Positions 1-8,406 of a stretch of 41,243 nt of DNA are shown here, piece after piece (position 1 is the first letter of the stretch; the number at the start of each line of letters is the position of its first letter). Below the pieces are notes generated by a model. That model worked only from the letters and a program-made list of their open reading frames with translations. It did not search any database and was not told the origin of the DNA. The position numbers and the translations under genes were made by a program. The stretch spans positions 1 through 41,243 of the forward strand of contig JAQSWD010000012.1 of the NCBI GenBank assembly GCA_029266835.1, in the 5' to 3' direction. Origin of the DNA: Steroidobacteraceae bacterium. Its GTDB lineage: Bacteria > Pseudomonadota > Gammaproteobacteria > Steroidobacterales > Steroidobacteraceae.

Positions 1-782
1 TCGCCGTCGAGGCGCTTGGCGCGCATGTCGAACACGAACTTCGGCGTCTGCCGCAGCAGGTCCAGGCCCGAGGCGTAACGCACTTTCACGTGGCCGTTTT
101 CGCCGATCGGCAAAGCGACGCCGGCCAGCACGAACTCCGCGTACAGGCGATCGCGGCACTTCTCGAGATAACAGCGATCAGCCATCTGCGCCATGAGGTC
201 GGCGGTGCCGATGAGATGCCCGAGTTTGTGGTCGCGCGCGTCCGGCGCGACGATGTTCTTGAACGGCCGCTCGTATCCCGTGTAGTGGATGATCTCTGCG
301 GCGATGGGTGCCCAGGAGCCGAGATCGATCTTGGGTAGATAGTCTCGCAGGAACGAGGCGCCGCGCGAGACGTGCACGGTGGTGAACTCGGCGCCGTTCG
401 GTACCTCGACGTCGCGCGTGGTGCGCAGGTAGCCGACGTCGTGGAACAGCGCCACGACAATACCGAGCATGGCGCGCTCGGGACCGAACTTCTGCGCTTC
501 CGGAACCTGCATCTCGTGGCCGACGATGAGTCGCGCGGTGGCCAGCGTGATGTCCAGCGTGTGCTGCTGGTCGTGGTAGACGGTGTCGACGCCGTAGTAG
601 CCGGGCATGCGGCCCGAGAACATGCGCTCGAAGTCGCCGAACACATGCGAGAATGCGGGGAATTTCTGGTCCGGCCACACCCTGGCGAACAGATCTTCGA
701 TGGCGGCGCGAACGTCGGGCGCCGAGCTCACGAGGACCGTGTCGGTGACGTCGTAGTCGCTGCGACGGGATTCAGCGATCAC
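1..782 (-). CDS. HD-domain phosphohydrolase-like protein (partial, C-terminus outside window)
   Basis: An open minus-strand frame runs from a GTG at 782 to the window edge without a stop, giving about 260 residues. Two metal-binding motifs of the HD superfamily are visible: YHDQQHTLDIT and, some 35 residues later, LFHDVGYLR. These fit the first His and the HD pair of that fold, so a metal-dependent phosphohydrolase acting on a nucleotide or signalling molecule is likely; the substrate cannot be told. No signal peptide or membrane segment is seen in the visible part. The GTG start has an AAGG about 11 bases upstream; no ATG lies further upstream in frame, so the exact start is uncertain. What lies beyond the window edge (for example a second output domain) is unknown. 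It is divergent from the small secreted protein at 942. Confidence 0.8.
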   Translation of the reverse strand, partial: MIAESRRSDYDVTDTVLVSSAPDVRAAIEDLFARVWPDQKFPAFSHVFGDFERMFSGRMPGYYGVDTVYHDQQHTLDITLATARLIVGHEMQVPEAQKFGPERAMLGIVVALFHDVGYLRTTRDVEVPNGAEFTTVHVSRGASFLRDYLPKIDLGSWAPIAAEIIHYTGYERPFKNIVAPDARDHKLGHLIGTADLMAQMADRCYLEKCRDRLYAEFVLAGVALPIGENGHVKVRYASGLDLLRQTPKFVFDMRAKRLDG

Positions 783-941
783 AGCGCAATGGCCTTGAAA
801 ACTAACAAGATGCGCGAGTCTAGGCAGGGGGTATTCAAAAGACCAGCGGGCAAAATCTGCTCGCGAAGCCAGCGTGACGCGCTTCACGTTGGGGCGCCTC
901 CACGATATGCGCGCCGCGTTTATTACGGTAAAGCGCCGTGC

Positions 942-1469
942 ATGAACGCACTCCGGATTGCCGCGATCGCCGGGGTGGCGCTTGCGGCGCCGCTGGCATC
1001 CGCCTGTTCGCTCTACATTCCGTGGTTCCGATACGTGAATGTGGTGAGCCTGACAGGCGACCGGGTGCCCGGGCTGAAATGGTCGCGTATGTACAACATC
1101 CTCGATTACACCGGAGAGGATCGATTGCGGGTGAGCGTGGTCCGACAGGGAGCGAAGATCCCCGTGGTCCTCTGGCAAGACGGCCAGGAATGCACGTTCG
1201 AGCCGTCGGGGAATTCGGCACCCGAAAAGATGAGTTGCCACACCAACCTGCCGCGACAGGGAATCCGGCTGGAATCCCACTTCAAGGACTGGCGGGAGGC
1301 GGCCGACCGCGCCGAGTCCCTGCCACGCGTCTGGCTGCCGCTGATCGTCGAGTTCGGCGGGCGCGAATTGCGGATGACGCTGCGCAGCCAGCCGGTGCGC
1401 AACAACCGCAAGCTGCAAAGCGACCGCGCGGCGCGCATCGCCAACGAAGCCTGCCCGGATCTGGAGTGA
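942..1469 (+). CDS. Small exported hypothetical protein
   Basis: 175 residues from an ATG at 942. The N-terminus is a typical export signal: a hydrophobic run (IAAIAGVALAAPLASAC) ending in ASA-C, which could be cut by signal peptidase I after ASA or, less likely, act as a lipobox with Cys22. The mature part has no domain I recognise. It contains two further Cys residues (in GQECTF and MSCHT) that could form a disulphide in the periplasm, and a third near the end (NEACPDLE). The frame is open far upstream, but the signal peptide fixes the start. It ends 6 bases before the stop of the convergent xthA gene. Function unknown; a periplasmic or outer-membrane-associated location is an inference. 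Confidence 0.72.
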   Translation: MNALRIAAIAGVALAAPLASACSLYIPWFRYVNVVSLTGDRVPGLKWSRMYNILDYTGEDRLRVSVVRQGAKIPVVLWQDGQECTFEPSGNSAPEKMSCHTNLPRQGIRLESHFKDWREAADRAESLPRVWLPLIVEFGGRELRMTLRSQPVRNNRKLQSDRAARIANEACPDLE

Positions 1470-1475
1470 GGGCGC

Positions 1476-2273
1476 TCAGGCGCCGAAGGTCGCGATCACC
1501 GGCGTGTGGTCGGAAGCGCGTTCGACACGACGCGGCTCCACGTCGATGCGCACGCCCTGAAGGCGCGGCAACAGTTGACGGTGCGCCAGTATCAGGTCGA
1601 TCCGCAGGCCATTGTTGCGGCGGAAGCCGCCCTGCCGGTAATCCCACCAGCTGAAAGACTTCTCCGGCTGCTCGAACTGCCGGAAAGTGTCCACCAGGCC
1701 GATGTCGAGCAGGCCTCGCAGCGCCGCGCGCTCCTCGGCGCTCACGTGCACGCAACCCACCCAGGCGGCCGGGTCGTGGACGTCGCGGTCCTCGGGGGCG
1801 ACGTTGAAATCGCCGAGCACCACCAGGCCTGGATGCGCGGCGGCTTCATTGCGCAGCCAGCGCGTGAGCGCCTCGAGCCAGCGCAGCTTGTAGGCGAACT
1901 TCTCCGATCCCGGCGCCTGCCCGTTGGGCACGTACAGGTTGACGATGCGGAAGCCGCCAATGGTAGCGGCCAATACCCGTCGCGGCGGGTCATCGAAGTC
2001 GGGGATGTCCCGGATGAACTCGGTCATCGGGTGCCGCGACAGCAGCGCGACGCCGTTGTAGGTCTTCTGCCCGCTGAACACGCTGTGATAACCGGCGGCG
2101 GTGAACTCCGGATGCGGGAAATCCGGGTCCTGCATCTTGGTTTCCTGCAGCGCGAGCACGTCGGGCTGGGTGTCGCGCAGCCACTGCAAAACCTGCTCGC
2201 CGCGCACGCGCAGCGAATTCACGTTCCAGGTGGCGATCTTGAAGCTGCCACCGTCGGCGGTGGCAGCGCTCAT
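1476..2273 (-). CDS. xthA: Exodeoxyribonuclease III (AP endonuclease)
   Basis: 265 residues of the EEP nuclease family. Motifs in order: the N-terminal core IATWNVNSLRVR, the metal-binding Glu in LALQETKMQD, the LYVPNGQ segment, the catalytic GDFNVAPEDRDVHD, LRIDLILA, and the terminal SDHTPVIATF. The enzyme cleaves at abasic sites and removes 3'-blocking groups in base excision repair in the cytoplasm. Length is normal for the family. It starts 10 bases after the end of prlC on the same strand, so aroE, prlC and xthA probably form one transcript. The protein has about ten extra residues (MSAATADGGS) before the conserved core, and a perfect hairpin lies in exactly these codons. The close relative ExoA is possible; the broader family assignment is secure. 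Confidence 0.95.
   Translation of the reverse strand: MSAATADGGSFKIATWNVNSLRVRGEQVLQWLRDTQPDVLALQETKMQDPDFPHPEFTAAGYHSVFSGQKTYNGVALLSRHPMTEFIRDIPDFDDPPRRVLAATIGGFRIVNLYVPNGQAPGSEKFAYKLRWLEALTRWLRNEAAAHPGLVVLGDFNVAPEDRDVHDPAAWVGCVHVSAEERAALRGLLDIGLVDTFRQFEQPEKSFSWWDYRQGGFRRNNGLRIDLILAHRQLLPRLQGVRIDVEPRRVERASDHTPVIATFGA
2244..2267. repeat. Perfect 10-bp inverted repeat in the first codons of xthA
   Basis: The arms 2244-2253 and 2258-2267 are exact reverse complements around a 4-base loop. On the minus-strand mRNA this stem begins six bases after the xthA start codon and covers the extra N-terminal codons not found in typical family members. There is no T run, so it is not a terminator. It might lower or time xthA translation; that is inference. 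Confidence 0.5.
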
Positions 2274-2283
2274 CGCGAGGGGC

Positions 2284-4302
2284 TCACTGCAGCAGTCCCT
2301 GCTGCTTGAGCAAGGCGTTCACATCCGGCGGACGGCCGCGGAAATCCACGAACGCGTCCAGCGCCTTCTTGCTGCCACCCTGCGAGAGAATGGAATCGAG
2401 GAAACGTGCGGCCACACCGCGGTCGAACACGCCCTGTTCTTCGAACGCCGCGAAGGCATCCGCGGCGAGCACTTCCGCCCACTTGTAGCTGTAGTAACCC
2501 GCGGCATAACCGCCGGCGAAGATGTGGCCGAAGTTGTTGGGCATGCGGTTCCACTCGGGCAGCTGGAAAACGCTCACCTCGTTGCGCACTTCCGCGAGGA
2601 TCTCCGCCACGCGCGGCCCTTTCGCCGGGTCGTACTCGGCGTGCAGCCGGAAATCAAACAGCGCGAACTCGAGCTGGCGCACGCTGGCGAGGCCGGCGTG
2701 GAAGGTGCGCGACCCGAGCAGCTGCGACTTCTTGTCGGCGGGCAGCGGATCACCGGTCTCGAAGTGCCGCGCCATGGTGTCGAGCACCTCGGGGCGCCAC
2801 GCGAAGTTCTCCATGAACTGGCTGGGTAGTTCGACCGCGTCCCAGGACACGCCGTTGATGCCGGCGATCGAGGGATAACCGACGCGCGTCAGCATGTGGT
2901 GCAGGCCATGACCGAACTCGTGGAACATGGTGACCACGTCGTCATGCGTGAGCAACGGCGGCTTGCCGGGCGCCGCGGGCAGGAAATTGCAGACCAGGTA
3001 GGCCACGGGCACGGTGCGCTCGTTGCCGAAATCCTTGCGGCCCACGCAATCGTCCATCCACGCCCCGGCGCGTTTCTTGGCGCGCGCGCAGGCATCGAGA
3101 TAGAACCCGGCCAGCGCCTTGCCGCCCGTGTCCTGGATTTCGAAGAAGCGCGCATCCGGGTGATACAGCGGGATGCCGGTACGCTCGACGATCTTCACGC
3201 CGAACAGCTTCCCGGCCACCGAGAACAGGCCTTCGAGCACGCGTGACAGGGGGAAGTAGGGCCGCAGCTCTTCCTGGGTGATCGAGAACAGCTTGGCCTG
3301 GAGTTTTTCCGCGTAATACGCCACGTCCCAGGCATTGAGCTTGCGGCCGGCGAAAGCCTCGAGTTCGGCGAACTCCTTCTGCGCCGCGGGCCGTGCGACC
3401 TTGGCCAACTGCCGCAGGAAGTCGAACACGGCCTGCGTCGAGGGAGCCATGCGCGTCGCCAGCGCATAGGCGGCGTAGTCAGGGAAATCGAGCAGGCGCG
3501 CGGCTTCGTGGCGCAGCGCCAGGAGCTTCTCGATGACCGCGGTGTTGTCGAACTTGCCGGCCGTGGGGCCGCGCTCGGAGGCACGCGTCGACCAGGCTTC
3601 GTAGAAGTCGCGGCGCAGGTTTTCCGAATCCGCGTCAGTCATCACGGCCATGTAGGTTGGCTGTTCGAGCGAGAGCAGCCAGCCAGGCAGGCCCTTCTCC
3701 TGCGCGCGTGCGCGCGCCTGGTCGACGATGACGGAATTGATGCCGGCGAGTTCCTTCTCGTCGGTGACGTGCCGGGTCCAGGCATTCATGGCATCGAGCA
3801 CGTTCTCTTCGAACTTGGCGCCGAGTTGCGCCAGCTCCTGCATCACCTGCTTGTAACGCGCCTTGCGGTCCGCCGGCAGGCCGACGCCGGCCAGCCGGAA
3901 GTTCTGCAGCGTGTATTCGATGACGCGGCGCTGCGCGGGCTGCAGGCGGCCCGCCTCGCTGGCCGAAATGTCGCTGTAGGCCTTGTACAAAGGCTCGCTC
4001 TGCGAAAGATCGGTCCAGTAGTTTGACAGCAGCGGCAGGCAGGCGTTGTAGCTGGCGCGCAGCTCGTCGGAGTTGAGCACGCCGTTGAGGTGGCCGATGG
4101 GCGACCAGGTCCGCGACAACTGGTGCGCCAGCTGTTCCAGCGGCAGCACGGTGTTCTCGAATGTCGGGTTGGGCTGGGCCTCGAGCGAGGCGACTTCCGC
4201 GCGGTTGCGCTCCAGCAGTTCACGGATGGTGGACTCGACGTCGGCCGCGCGAAGGCGATCGAAAGCGGGCAGCTGCGTCCCGCTGACATTGGCGTTGCTC
4301 AT
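2284..4302 (-). CDS. prlC: Oligopeptidase A, M3 zinc metallopeptidase
   Basis: 672 residues, the usual size of the PrlC/OpdA family. The zinc site HEFGH lies in VTMFHEFGHGLHHML, followed by the third-ligand region WDAVELPSQFMENF and the substrate loop GGYAAGYYSYKWAEV. The enzyme degrades oligopeptides, including cleaved signal peptides, in the cytoplasm. The frame is open 35 codons further upstream, but that would run into the end of aroE; the ATG at 4302 has an AGGA seven bases before it and gives the family's usual N-terminus. It lies 47 bases after aroE and 10 bases before xthA, all on the minus strand, so co-transcription is likely. Confidence 0.94.
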   Translation of the reverse strand: MSNANVSGTQLPAFDRLRAADVESTIRELLERNRAEVASLEAQPNPTFENTVLPLEQLAHQLSRTWSPIGHLNGVLNSDELRASYNACLPLLSNYWTDLSQSEPLYKAYSDISASEAGRLQPAQRRVIEYTLQNFRLAGVGLPADRKARYKQVMQELAQLGAKFEENVLDAMNAWTRHVTDEKELAGINSVIVDQARARAQEKGLPGWLLSLEQPTYMAVMTDADSENLRRDFYEAWSTRASERGPTAGKFDNTAVIEKLLALRHEAARLLDFPDYAAYALATRMAPSTQAVFDFLRQLAKVARPAAQKEFAELEAFAGRKLNAWDVAYYAEKLQAKLFSITQEELRPYFPLSRVLEGLFSVAGKLFGVKIVERTGIPLYHPDARFFEIQDTGGKALAGFYLDACARAKKRAGAWMDDCVGRKDFGNERTVPVAYLVCNFLPAAPGKPPLLTHDDVVTMFHEFGHGLHHMLTRVGYPSIAGINGVSWDAVELPSQFMENFAWRPEVLDTMARHFETGDPLPADKKSQLLGSRTFHAGLASVRQLEFALFDFRLHAEYDPAKGPRVAEILAEVRNEVSVFQLPEWNRMPNNFGHIFAGGYAAGYYSYKWAEVLAADAFAAFEEQGVFDRGVAARFLDSILSQGGSKKALDAFVDFRGRPPDVNALLKQQGLLQ

Positions 4303-4349
4303 CTCGAATTCCTGATTGATTCGGTCCCTGGTCTGTTTCAAGCCCTGGT

Positions 4350-5174
4350 TCATTTCACACCAAGGGCGGCAAGCACGGGTTCCGTATCGGGACGGACTCC
4401 GCGCCACAGCGTGAAGGATTCGGCGGCCTGTTCGACCAGCATCCCCCAGCCTTTATGGGCACGCGCGCAACCCTGTTCAATGGCCCAGGTCACGAAAGGC
4501 GTGGCCGACTTGCTGTAGCTCATGTCGTAACACACCGTGTGACTGCCGATCACCGCGCCGTCCACGTTGGGCACGGAACCGGAAAGACCCGCGGCGGTGG
4601 CATTGATCACCACGTCGAACGGCTCGTCGCCCACGTCCTCGAACCCGCAGCCGCGCACCGCACCGAGATCCTGGAACAGCGAAGCGAGGTTCACCGCGCG
4701 ATCGGGCGTGCGGTTGGCGATCACCACCTCGGTGGGGCCCAACGACAGCAGCGGCTCGACCACGCCGCGCGTGGCGCCGCCGGCGCCCAATATGAGGATA
4801 CGTTCGTTGGTTAGCTCGAGCGCAAGGTTCTTGCGCATGTCGGTGACCAGGCCGTGTCCGTCCGTGTTGTCGCCGAGCAGGGTGTGTTCGGCGCTCATGA
4901 TCAACGTGTTGACGGCACCGGCCCGATCCGCGCGCACCGTGAGCTCATTGGCGAGTTCGGCGGCCGCTTCCTTGTGTGGTACGGTGACGTTGAGCCCGCG
5001 ACCGCCACGGGTGAAGAATTCCAGCACCTGGATGCGGAAGTCTTCCGGGGCGATGTCGTACAGTCGATAGACCAGCGATTGGTCCGTCTGCCTGGCGAAG
5101 AGTCCGTGAATGAAAGGCGACCAGCTGTGACTGATCGGATGCCCGACCACACCGTACTGATCCGGTGTTCTCAT
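4350..5174 (-). CDS. aroE: Shikimate dehydrogenase
   Basis: 274 residues, full length. Substrate-binding motifs GHPISHSWSPFIHG, NVTVPHKEAA and GDNTDGHGL are present, and the NADP-binding Rossmann loop is LGAGGATRGV. The enzyme reduces 3-dehydroshikimate to shikimate with NADPH in chorismate synthesis. Lys of VPHKE and Asp of GDNTDG are the expected catalytic pair. It is probably the first gene of the aroE-prlC-xthA unit and is divergent from the sigma factor at 5220, with only 45 bases between the two starts, so the two promoters must overlap or lie inside each other's 5' regions. Confidence 0.96.
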   Translation of the reverse strand: MRTPDQYGVVGHPISHSWSPFIHGLFARQTDQSLVYRLYDIAPEDFRIQVLEFFTRGGRGLNVTVPHKEAAAELANELTVRADRAGAVNTLIMSAEHTLLGDNTDGHGLVTDMRKNLALELTNERILILGAGGATRGVVEPLLSLGPTEVVIANRTPDRAVNLASLFQDLGAVRGCGFEDVGDEPFDVVINATAAGLSGSVPNVDGAVIGSHTVCYDMSYSKSATPFVTWAIEQGCARAHKGWGMLVEQAAESFTLWRGVRPDTEPVLAALGVK

Positions 5175-5219
5175 TGCGGAAATGACTGAAATAAGCGCTT
5201 CACCCGGCGGGTCTTATAC

Positions 5220-5750
5220 ATGAACCCACGCCCCCGCGGAACGACGGGCGGCGGGACCTTCGCGCGCTTGCTCGAGGGATTGCGGCCGGATCTGCTGCGC
5301 TTTGCCTTCTGGCTGGCGCGCGACCGGTCGGTGGCGGAGGACGTGGTGCAGGAGACGCTGATCAGGGCCTGGAAATCGCGCGACGAGATCAAGGATCCCG
5401 CCGCGACCCGCCCGTGGCTGCTCACCATCGTGCGTCGCGAACATGCCCGTCTCTACGAACGGAAACGCCTGCCTACCGTGGACGTGGATGACGCCGAGGT
5501 ACAGGGCGACCCGGCGCTGTTCGCCGCGGATTCCGGCGAGGGTGACGCGAAGCTCGATGACCTGCGCCGCGCCATCCTCCAGCTGCCGGACGAGTATCGC
5601 GAGCCGCTGGTCATGCAGGTACTGGGCGGCCTCAGCACCACGGAAATCGGCAAGGAACTGGGGCTGACACAAGCCGCCGTGCTCACGCGCCTTTTTCGTG
5701 CACGCAACAAGCTGCGGGAGATTTATGGCCTGGAAGGAGAGGCCGGATGA
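5220..5750 (+). CDS. ECF-type RNA polymerase sigma-70 factor
   Basis: 176 residues with the two-domain ECF layout. Region 2 is at about 18-82 (LRFAFWLARDRSVAEDVVQE, then TRPWLLTIVRREHARL); region 4 is at about 115-165 (LRRAILQLPDEYREPLVMQV and a helix-turn-helix around LSTTEIGKELGLTQAAVLTR). It should direct core RNA polymerase to a small regulon. Its stop overlaps the start of the DUF3379 gene, so the two are translationally coupled; the DUF3379 protein has a transmembrane segment and is a plausible membrane anti-sigma partner. The target promoters cannot be read from this window. Confidence 0.92.
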   Translation: MNPRPRGTTGGGTFARLLEGLRPDLLRFAFWLARDRSVAEDVVQETLIRAWKSRDEIKDPAATRPWLLTIVRREHARLYERKRLPTVDVDDAEVQGDPALFAADSGEGDAKLDDLRRAILQLPDEYREPLVMQVLGGLSTTEIGKELGLTQAAVLTRLFRARNKLREIYGLEGEAG

Positions 5751-6415
5751 GCGGCGCCCTGGATTGCGAACACGTACGCCTCGCCATCGGCGGCGACCCA
5801 CGGAATCTGTCCGGCGAGGTCGCGCGGCATCTGGAAGGTTGCGCGGCCTGCCGCAAATTCCGCGATGAGACCCTGGTGCTGGAAGGGCGCATCCAGGCAG
5901 CCCTCGAACTCCCCTTGCACCGGTTCCGTCCCGCGAAACAGCCCGCGCCGGTTCGCCGGTTCGCCCTGGCCGCGTCGGTGCTGGTGGCGCTGCTGGTGGG
6001 CGGTGGCGCCTGGTTCTTCAGGCCGCAGACCGCGCTGGCCGCCGACGTGGCCGAGCATGTGAGGCATGAGTCGGGTAGTTGGGCGCTGCAGCGCCGGCTG
6101 TCCACGGAAGAGGTCGCCGCGGTGCTGGCGCGCGCCGGGGTGTCCTTCGACAGCTCCATGCCCGTGGTGTACGCCTCGCCCTGCGTGTTACGCGGACACG
6201 TCGCGCCTCACCTGGTGGTGCACACCGAACAGGGTCCGCTGACCGTGATGCTGTTGCCCGGCGAGAAACTCTCGCGGCGCCAGGAGTTCTCCGAAGAAGG
6301 GCTCGAAGGTGTGCTGCTGCCCGCGGGTGAGGGCAGCGTGGCCGTGCTGACGCAAGGTGGCGCGGTGAGCCCAACTACCGAGGCCGCGCTGATCAGCGCG
6401 GTCCGGTGGCGATGA
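5747..6415 (+). CDS. DUF3379 family membrane protein, likely anti-sigma partner
   Basis: 222 residues. The N-terminal cytoplasmic part has a Cys-containing zf-HC2-like pattern (ALDCEHVRLAIGG, then HLEGCAACRKF), common in anti-sigma factors and in DUF3379. One transmembrane helix follows at about 68-88 (FALAASVLVALLVGGGAWFF), and the C-terminal half is predicted periplasmic. Start and stop codons overlap (4 bases) with the preceding sigma factor. The role as its membrane-bound inhibitor is inferred from this pairing and topology. The last 23 bases overlap the end of the convergent rlmJ gene. Confidence 0.85.
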   Translation: MSGALDCEHVRLAIGGDPRNLSGEVARHLEGCAACRKFRDETLVLEGRIQAALELPLHRFRPAKQPAPVRRFALAASVLVALLVGGGAWFFRPQTALAADVAEHVRHESGSWALQRRLSTEEVAAVLARAGVSFDSSMPVVYASPCVLRGHVAPHLVVHTEQGPLTVMLLPGEKLSRRQEFSEEGLEGVLLPAGEGSVAVLTQGGAVSPTTEAALISAVRWR

Positions 6416-7256
6416 CCTCGCAGCCCGAGCCTTCCTTGTCATCGCCCAACGAAGCGCGCAGTTCCGGCAGCCAGCCACGCACGGCTTCCTCGACCAGATA
6501 GGGCGGGTTGACCAGCACCAGCGCCGACCCGTTCAGCGCCGCGCGCGAGTCGCAAGGATGCATCCACAACAGCGACGCGAGTACCGGGCGCGCCAGCTTG
6601 CCGCGCAGCTTGTCGTACCAGGCGTCGAAGTCGGCGCGCAGCTTCACGGGCAACCACAAGATCAGGACTGCACTTTCGAAACGCTGCAACGCGTCGATGG
6701 CAGCCGCGGATACGCGCGTGAAATCCTCGCGCTCCTCGTAGGGCGGGTCGATGAGCACGCAGCCGCGCCGCTCGGCCGGCGGCAGCAGGGCACGCAGGCC
6801 GGCGAACCCGTCCGAGCTTTCCACGCGCACGCTTTTGTTGGCGGCCTGGTTCGCCGCGGACTGTGCTTCCAGCGCCTTGCGCAGCTGCCCGGCCTCGTCG
6901 CGCTGGGTCTCGAAGAACACCAGGCGGTCAACGGGCCGCAGCGCGCCGGCCGCCAGCAATGGCGACCCCGGGTAGAACAGGCTGGCGCCGTGCCGCCGCG
7001 CCACCAGCAGTTCGCGATAGCGGCGCAGGGAGTCATGCGTGGGTGCGGCGGCCAGCAGCCTGGCCGCGCCGGACTGCCATTCGCCGGGGTGGGCGGCGTC
7101 ACCCGGGTGCAGCTGGTACTCGCCACGCCCCGCGTGCGTGTCCACGAACAGCATTCCCTTGTCCTTGCGCGTGAGCGCCGCCAGCACGTCGAGCAGCAGC
7201 ACGTGCTTGTGGACGTCGGCGAAATTTCCGGCGTGGAACTGGTGGCGGTACTTCAT
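6393..7256 (-). CDS. rlmJ: 23S rRNA (adenine2030-N6)-methyltransferase RlmJ
   Basis: 287 residues. The N-terminus MKYRHQFHAGNFADVHKHV is the signature of the RlmJ/YhiR family, and the methyltransferase catalytic motif is seen in VLIDPPYEEREDF. The enzyme adds a methyl group to A2030 of 23S rRNA using S-adenosylmethionine. The frame is open for 124 codons further upstream, but the conserved N-terminus fixes the ATG at 7256. It is divergent from the exported protein at 7312 and convergent with the DUF3379 gene, overlapping it by 23 bases. Confidence 0.94.
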   Translation of the reverse strand: MKYRHQFHAGNFADVHKHVLLLDVLAALTRKDKGMLFVDTHAGRGEYQLHPGDAAHPGEWQSGAARLLAAAPTHDSLRRYRELLVARRHGASLFYPGSPLLAAGALRPVDRLVFFETQRDEAGQLRKALEAQSAANQAANKSVRVESSDGFAGLRALLPPAERRGCVLIDPPYEEREDFTRVSAAAIDALQRFESAVLILWLPVKLRADFDAWYDKLRGKLARPVLASLLWMHPCDSRAALNGSALVLVNPPYLVEEAVRGWLPELRASLGDDKEGSGCEVIATGPR

Positions 7257-7311
7257 GATTGAACCCGGAACGCGGCAGGCGGCGTTTATACACTGTCGGG
7301 AAGGAGACGGG

Positions 7312-7818
7312 ATGCGGCGCGGAACAATGCTGATCGCTTCGCTGGCGCTGTTGCTGGCATCACCCGCCTTCGCAGGGGAACCACCGCGCCCGACGCGCGC
7401 GGCCACGGGCGAGGCGCCGCCCCGGCGCATTCCCCTGCCGGTGGACCGGCCGACCGTTCCGGCCGGAGAACCGGTGGCGATGGCATCGGTACCCGCGCGA
7501 GTGCGCCGCGCCGTCGTGGCCGATGCGGCGCGCCGCTTCCAGGTCGCGAAAAGCGCGGTGGTGCTGGTGCGCGCGGAACAGGTGACCTTCCCGGATGGTT
7601 CGCTGGGTTGTCCGCAGCCGGGCCGCATGTATACGCAGGCGCTGGTTCCAGGTTATCGCCTGGTGGCCAGAAGCGCACAGGGCGAGATCCGGTACCACGC
7701 GGATTCGCGCGGCAACGTGGTCACCTGCGATCCGGCGCCCGGGCAGACGCCGCGCGATGCGGTCAGGAAGCGCGCGACTGAGCCCGTCACGCAGCCTCCG
7801 CCCGCGCCGCAGCGCTGA
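7312..7818 (+). CDS. Exported protein with a conserved DGSLGCPQPG motif
   Basis: 168 residues from an ATG at 7312 with a strong ribosome site (AAGGAGA) just upstream. The N-terminus is a clear signal peptide ending in ASPAFAG. After a Pro/Arg-rich stretch comes a conserved block with FPDGSLGCPQPGRMYTQ, VPGYRLV and IRYHADSRGNVVTC. This block recurs in small bacterial proteins of unknown function; I know no assigned role. The two Cys of the block could form a disulphide, which fits a periplasmic location. The C-terminus is Pro-rich. It is followed after 68 bases by the DUF1203 gene on the same strand. Confidence 0.8.
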   Translation: MRRGTMLIASLALLLASPAFAGEPPRPTRAATGEAPPRRIPLPVDRPTVPAGEPVAMASVPARVRRAVVADAARRFQVAKSAVVLVRAEQVTFPDGSLGCPQPGRMYTQALVPGYRLVARSAQGEIRYHADSRGNVVTCDPAPGQTPRDAVRKRATEPVTQPPPAPQR

Positions 7819-7886
7819 AGCGCAAGCTTCGGGTCGATGTGGCGGCCGCGTGCCGGCAGTCTCCCCGCATCTCATCGGGAGACCTC

Positions 7887-8393
7887 ATGCAGTTCATCGT
7901 CCGCGGCATTCCCCGGGAAGTGGCCGACGAAGTCCGCCGCACGCATTCGTCGCCGGAATATGGCCACCCCGCGCACCTCGAGCTGGCCACCGGCACTGGC
8001 CCTTGCCGCTGTTGCCTGCGTCCTTTCGTGGCTGGTGTGGATAGGCGCCTGCTGTTCACCTACCGCCCGGCGGGCGACGGCAGCAGCCTGATGGCGCCAG
8101 GGCCCGTGTTCATTCACGCCGACCATTGCGAGGCTTTCGCCGACGACGGGTTTCCGCCGTGCCTGCGGGAGTTGCCGCTGGCCTTCGAAGCGCGCGCGAC
8201 AGGTGGACGCGTCATGGCCATCTCGGCGCAACCCGGCATGTCCGCGGAGCTGCAGCTTCAGTCACTGCTGGCCAGGGACGAGGTGGAATGGGTGCACGTG
8301 CGGCATGCCGTGGCCGGCTGCTTCATCGCCTCGGTGAAAGAAAAAGGCCCCGCGGTTTCCCGCGGGGCCTGGTTCATCGACTCGCCCGGCTAA
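7887..8393 (+). CDS. DUF1203 domain protein
   Basis: 168 residues from the ATG at 7887, which has GGGAGA upstream and begins MQFIVRGIPREVADEV. The frame is open 16 codons earlier, without a good ribosome site. DUF1203 features are visible: a Cys motif GPCRCCLRPF, LLFTYRP, GPVFIHADHC and a terminal HVRHAVAGCFI. Members are small proteins of unknown function, and the clustered Cys and His suggest metal binding (inference). The family normally ends near the GCFI motif; here the frame runs on about 20 codons through the terminator hairpin of the convergent protease gene, so the last residues are encoded by terminator sequence. It stops 13 bases from that gene's stop. Confidence 0.85.
   Translation: MQFIVRGIPREVADEVRRTHSSPEYGHPAHLELATGTGPCRCCLRPFVAGVDRRLLFTYRPAGDGSSLMAPGPVFIHADHCEAFADDGFPPCLRELPLAFEARATGGRVMAISAQPGMSAELQLQSLLARDEVEWVHVRHAVAGCFIASVKEKGPAVSRGAWFIDSPG
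8346..8369 (-). terminator. Rho-independent terminator of the S8 protease gene
   Basis: A perfect 10-bp GC-rich stem (8346-8355 with 8360-8369, 4-base loop). Read on the minus strand it is followed by TTTTTCTTT, so it ends transcription coming from the protease gene, whose stop is 38 bases before it. On the plus strand there is no T run. It lies wholly inside the 3' end of the DUF1203 coding sequence. Confidence 0.88.
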
Positions 8394-8406
8394 CTACCGG
8401 GGCGGT

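Noticed and set aside
1470-1485. Short stem GGCGC-TCAG-GCGCC between the small secreted gene and xthA
   Set aside because: Only five base pairs and no T run on either strand; too common in GC-rich DNA to call a terminator.
4303-4407. Upstream extension of prlC by 35 codons
   Set aside because: It overlaps the end of aroE and adds residues unlike the family; the ATG at 4302 has a good ribosome site.
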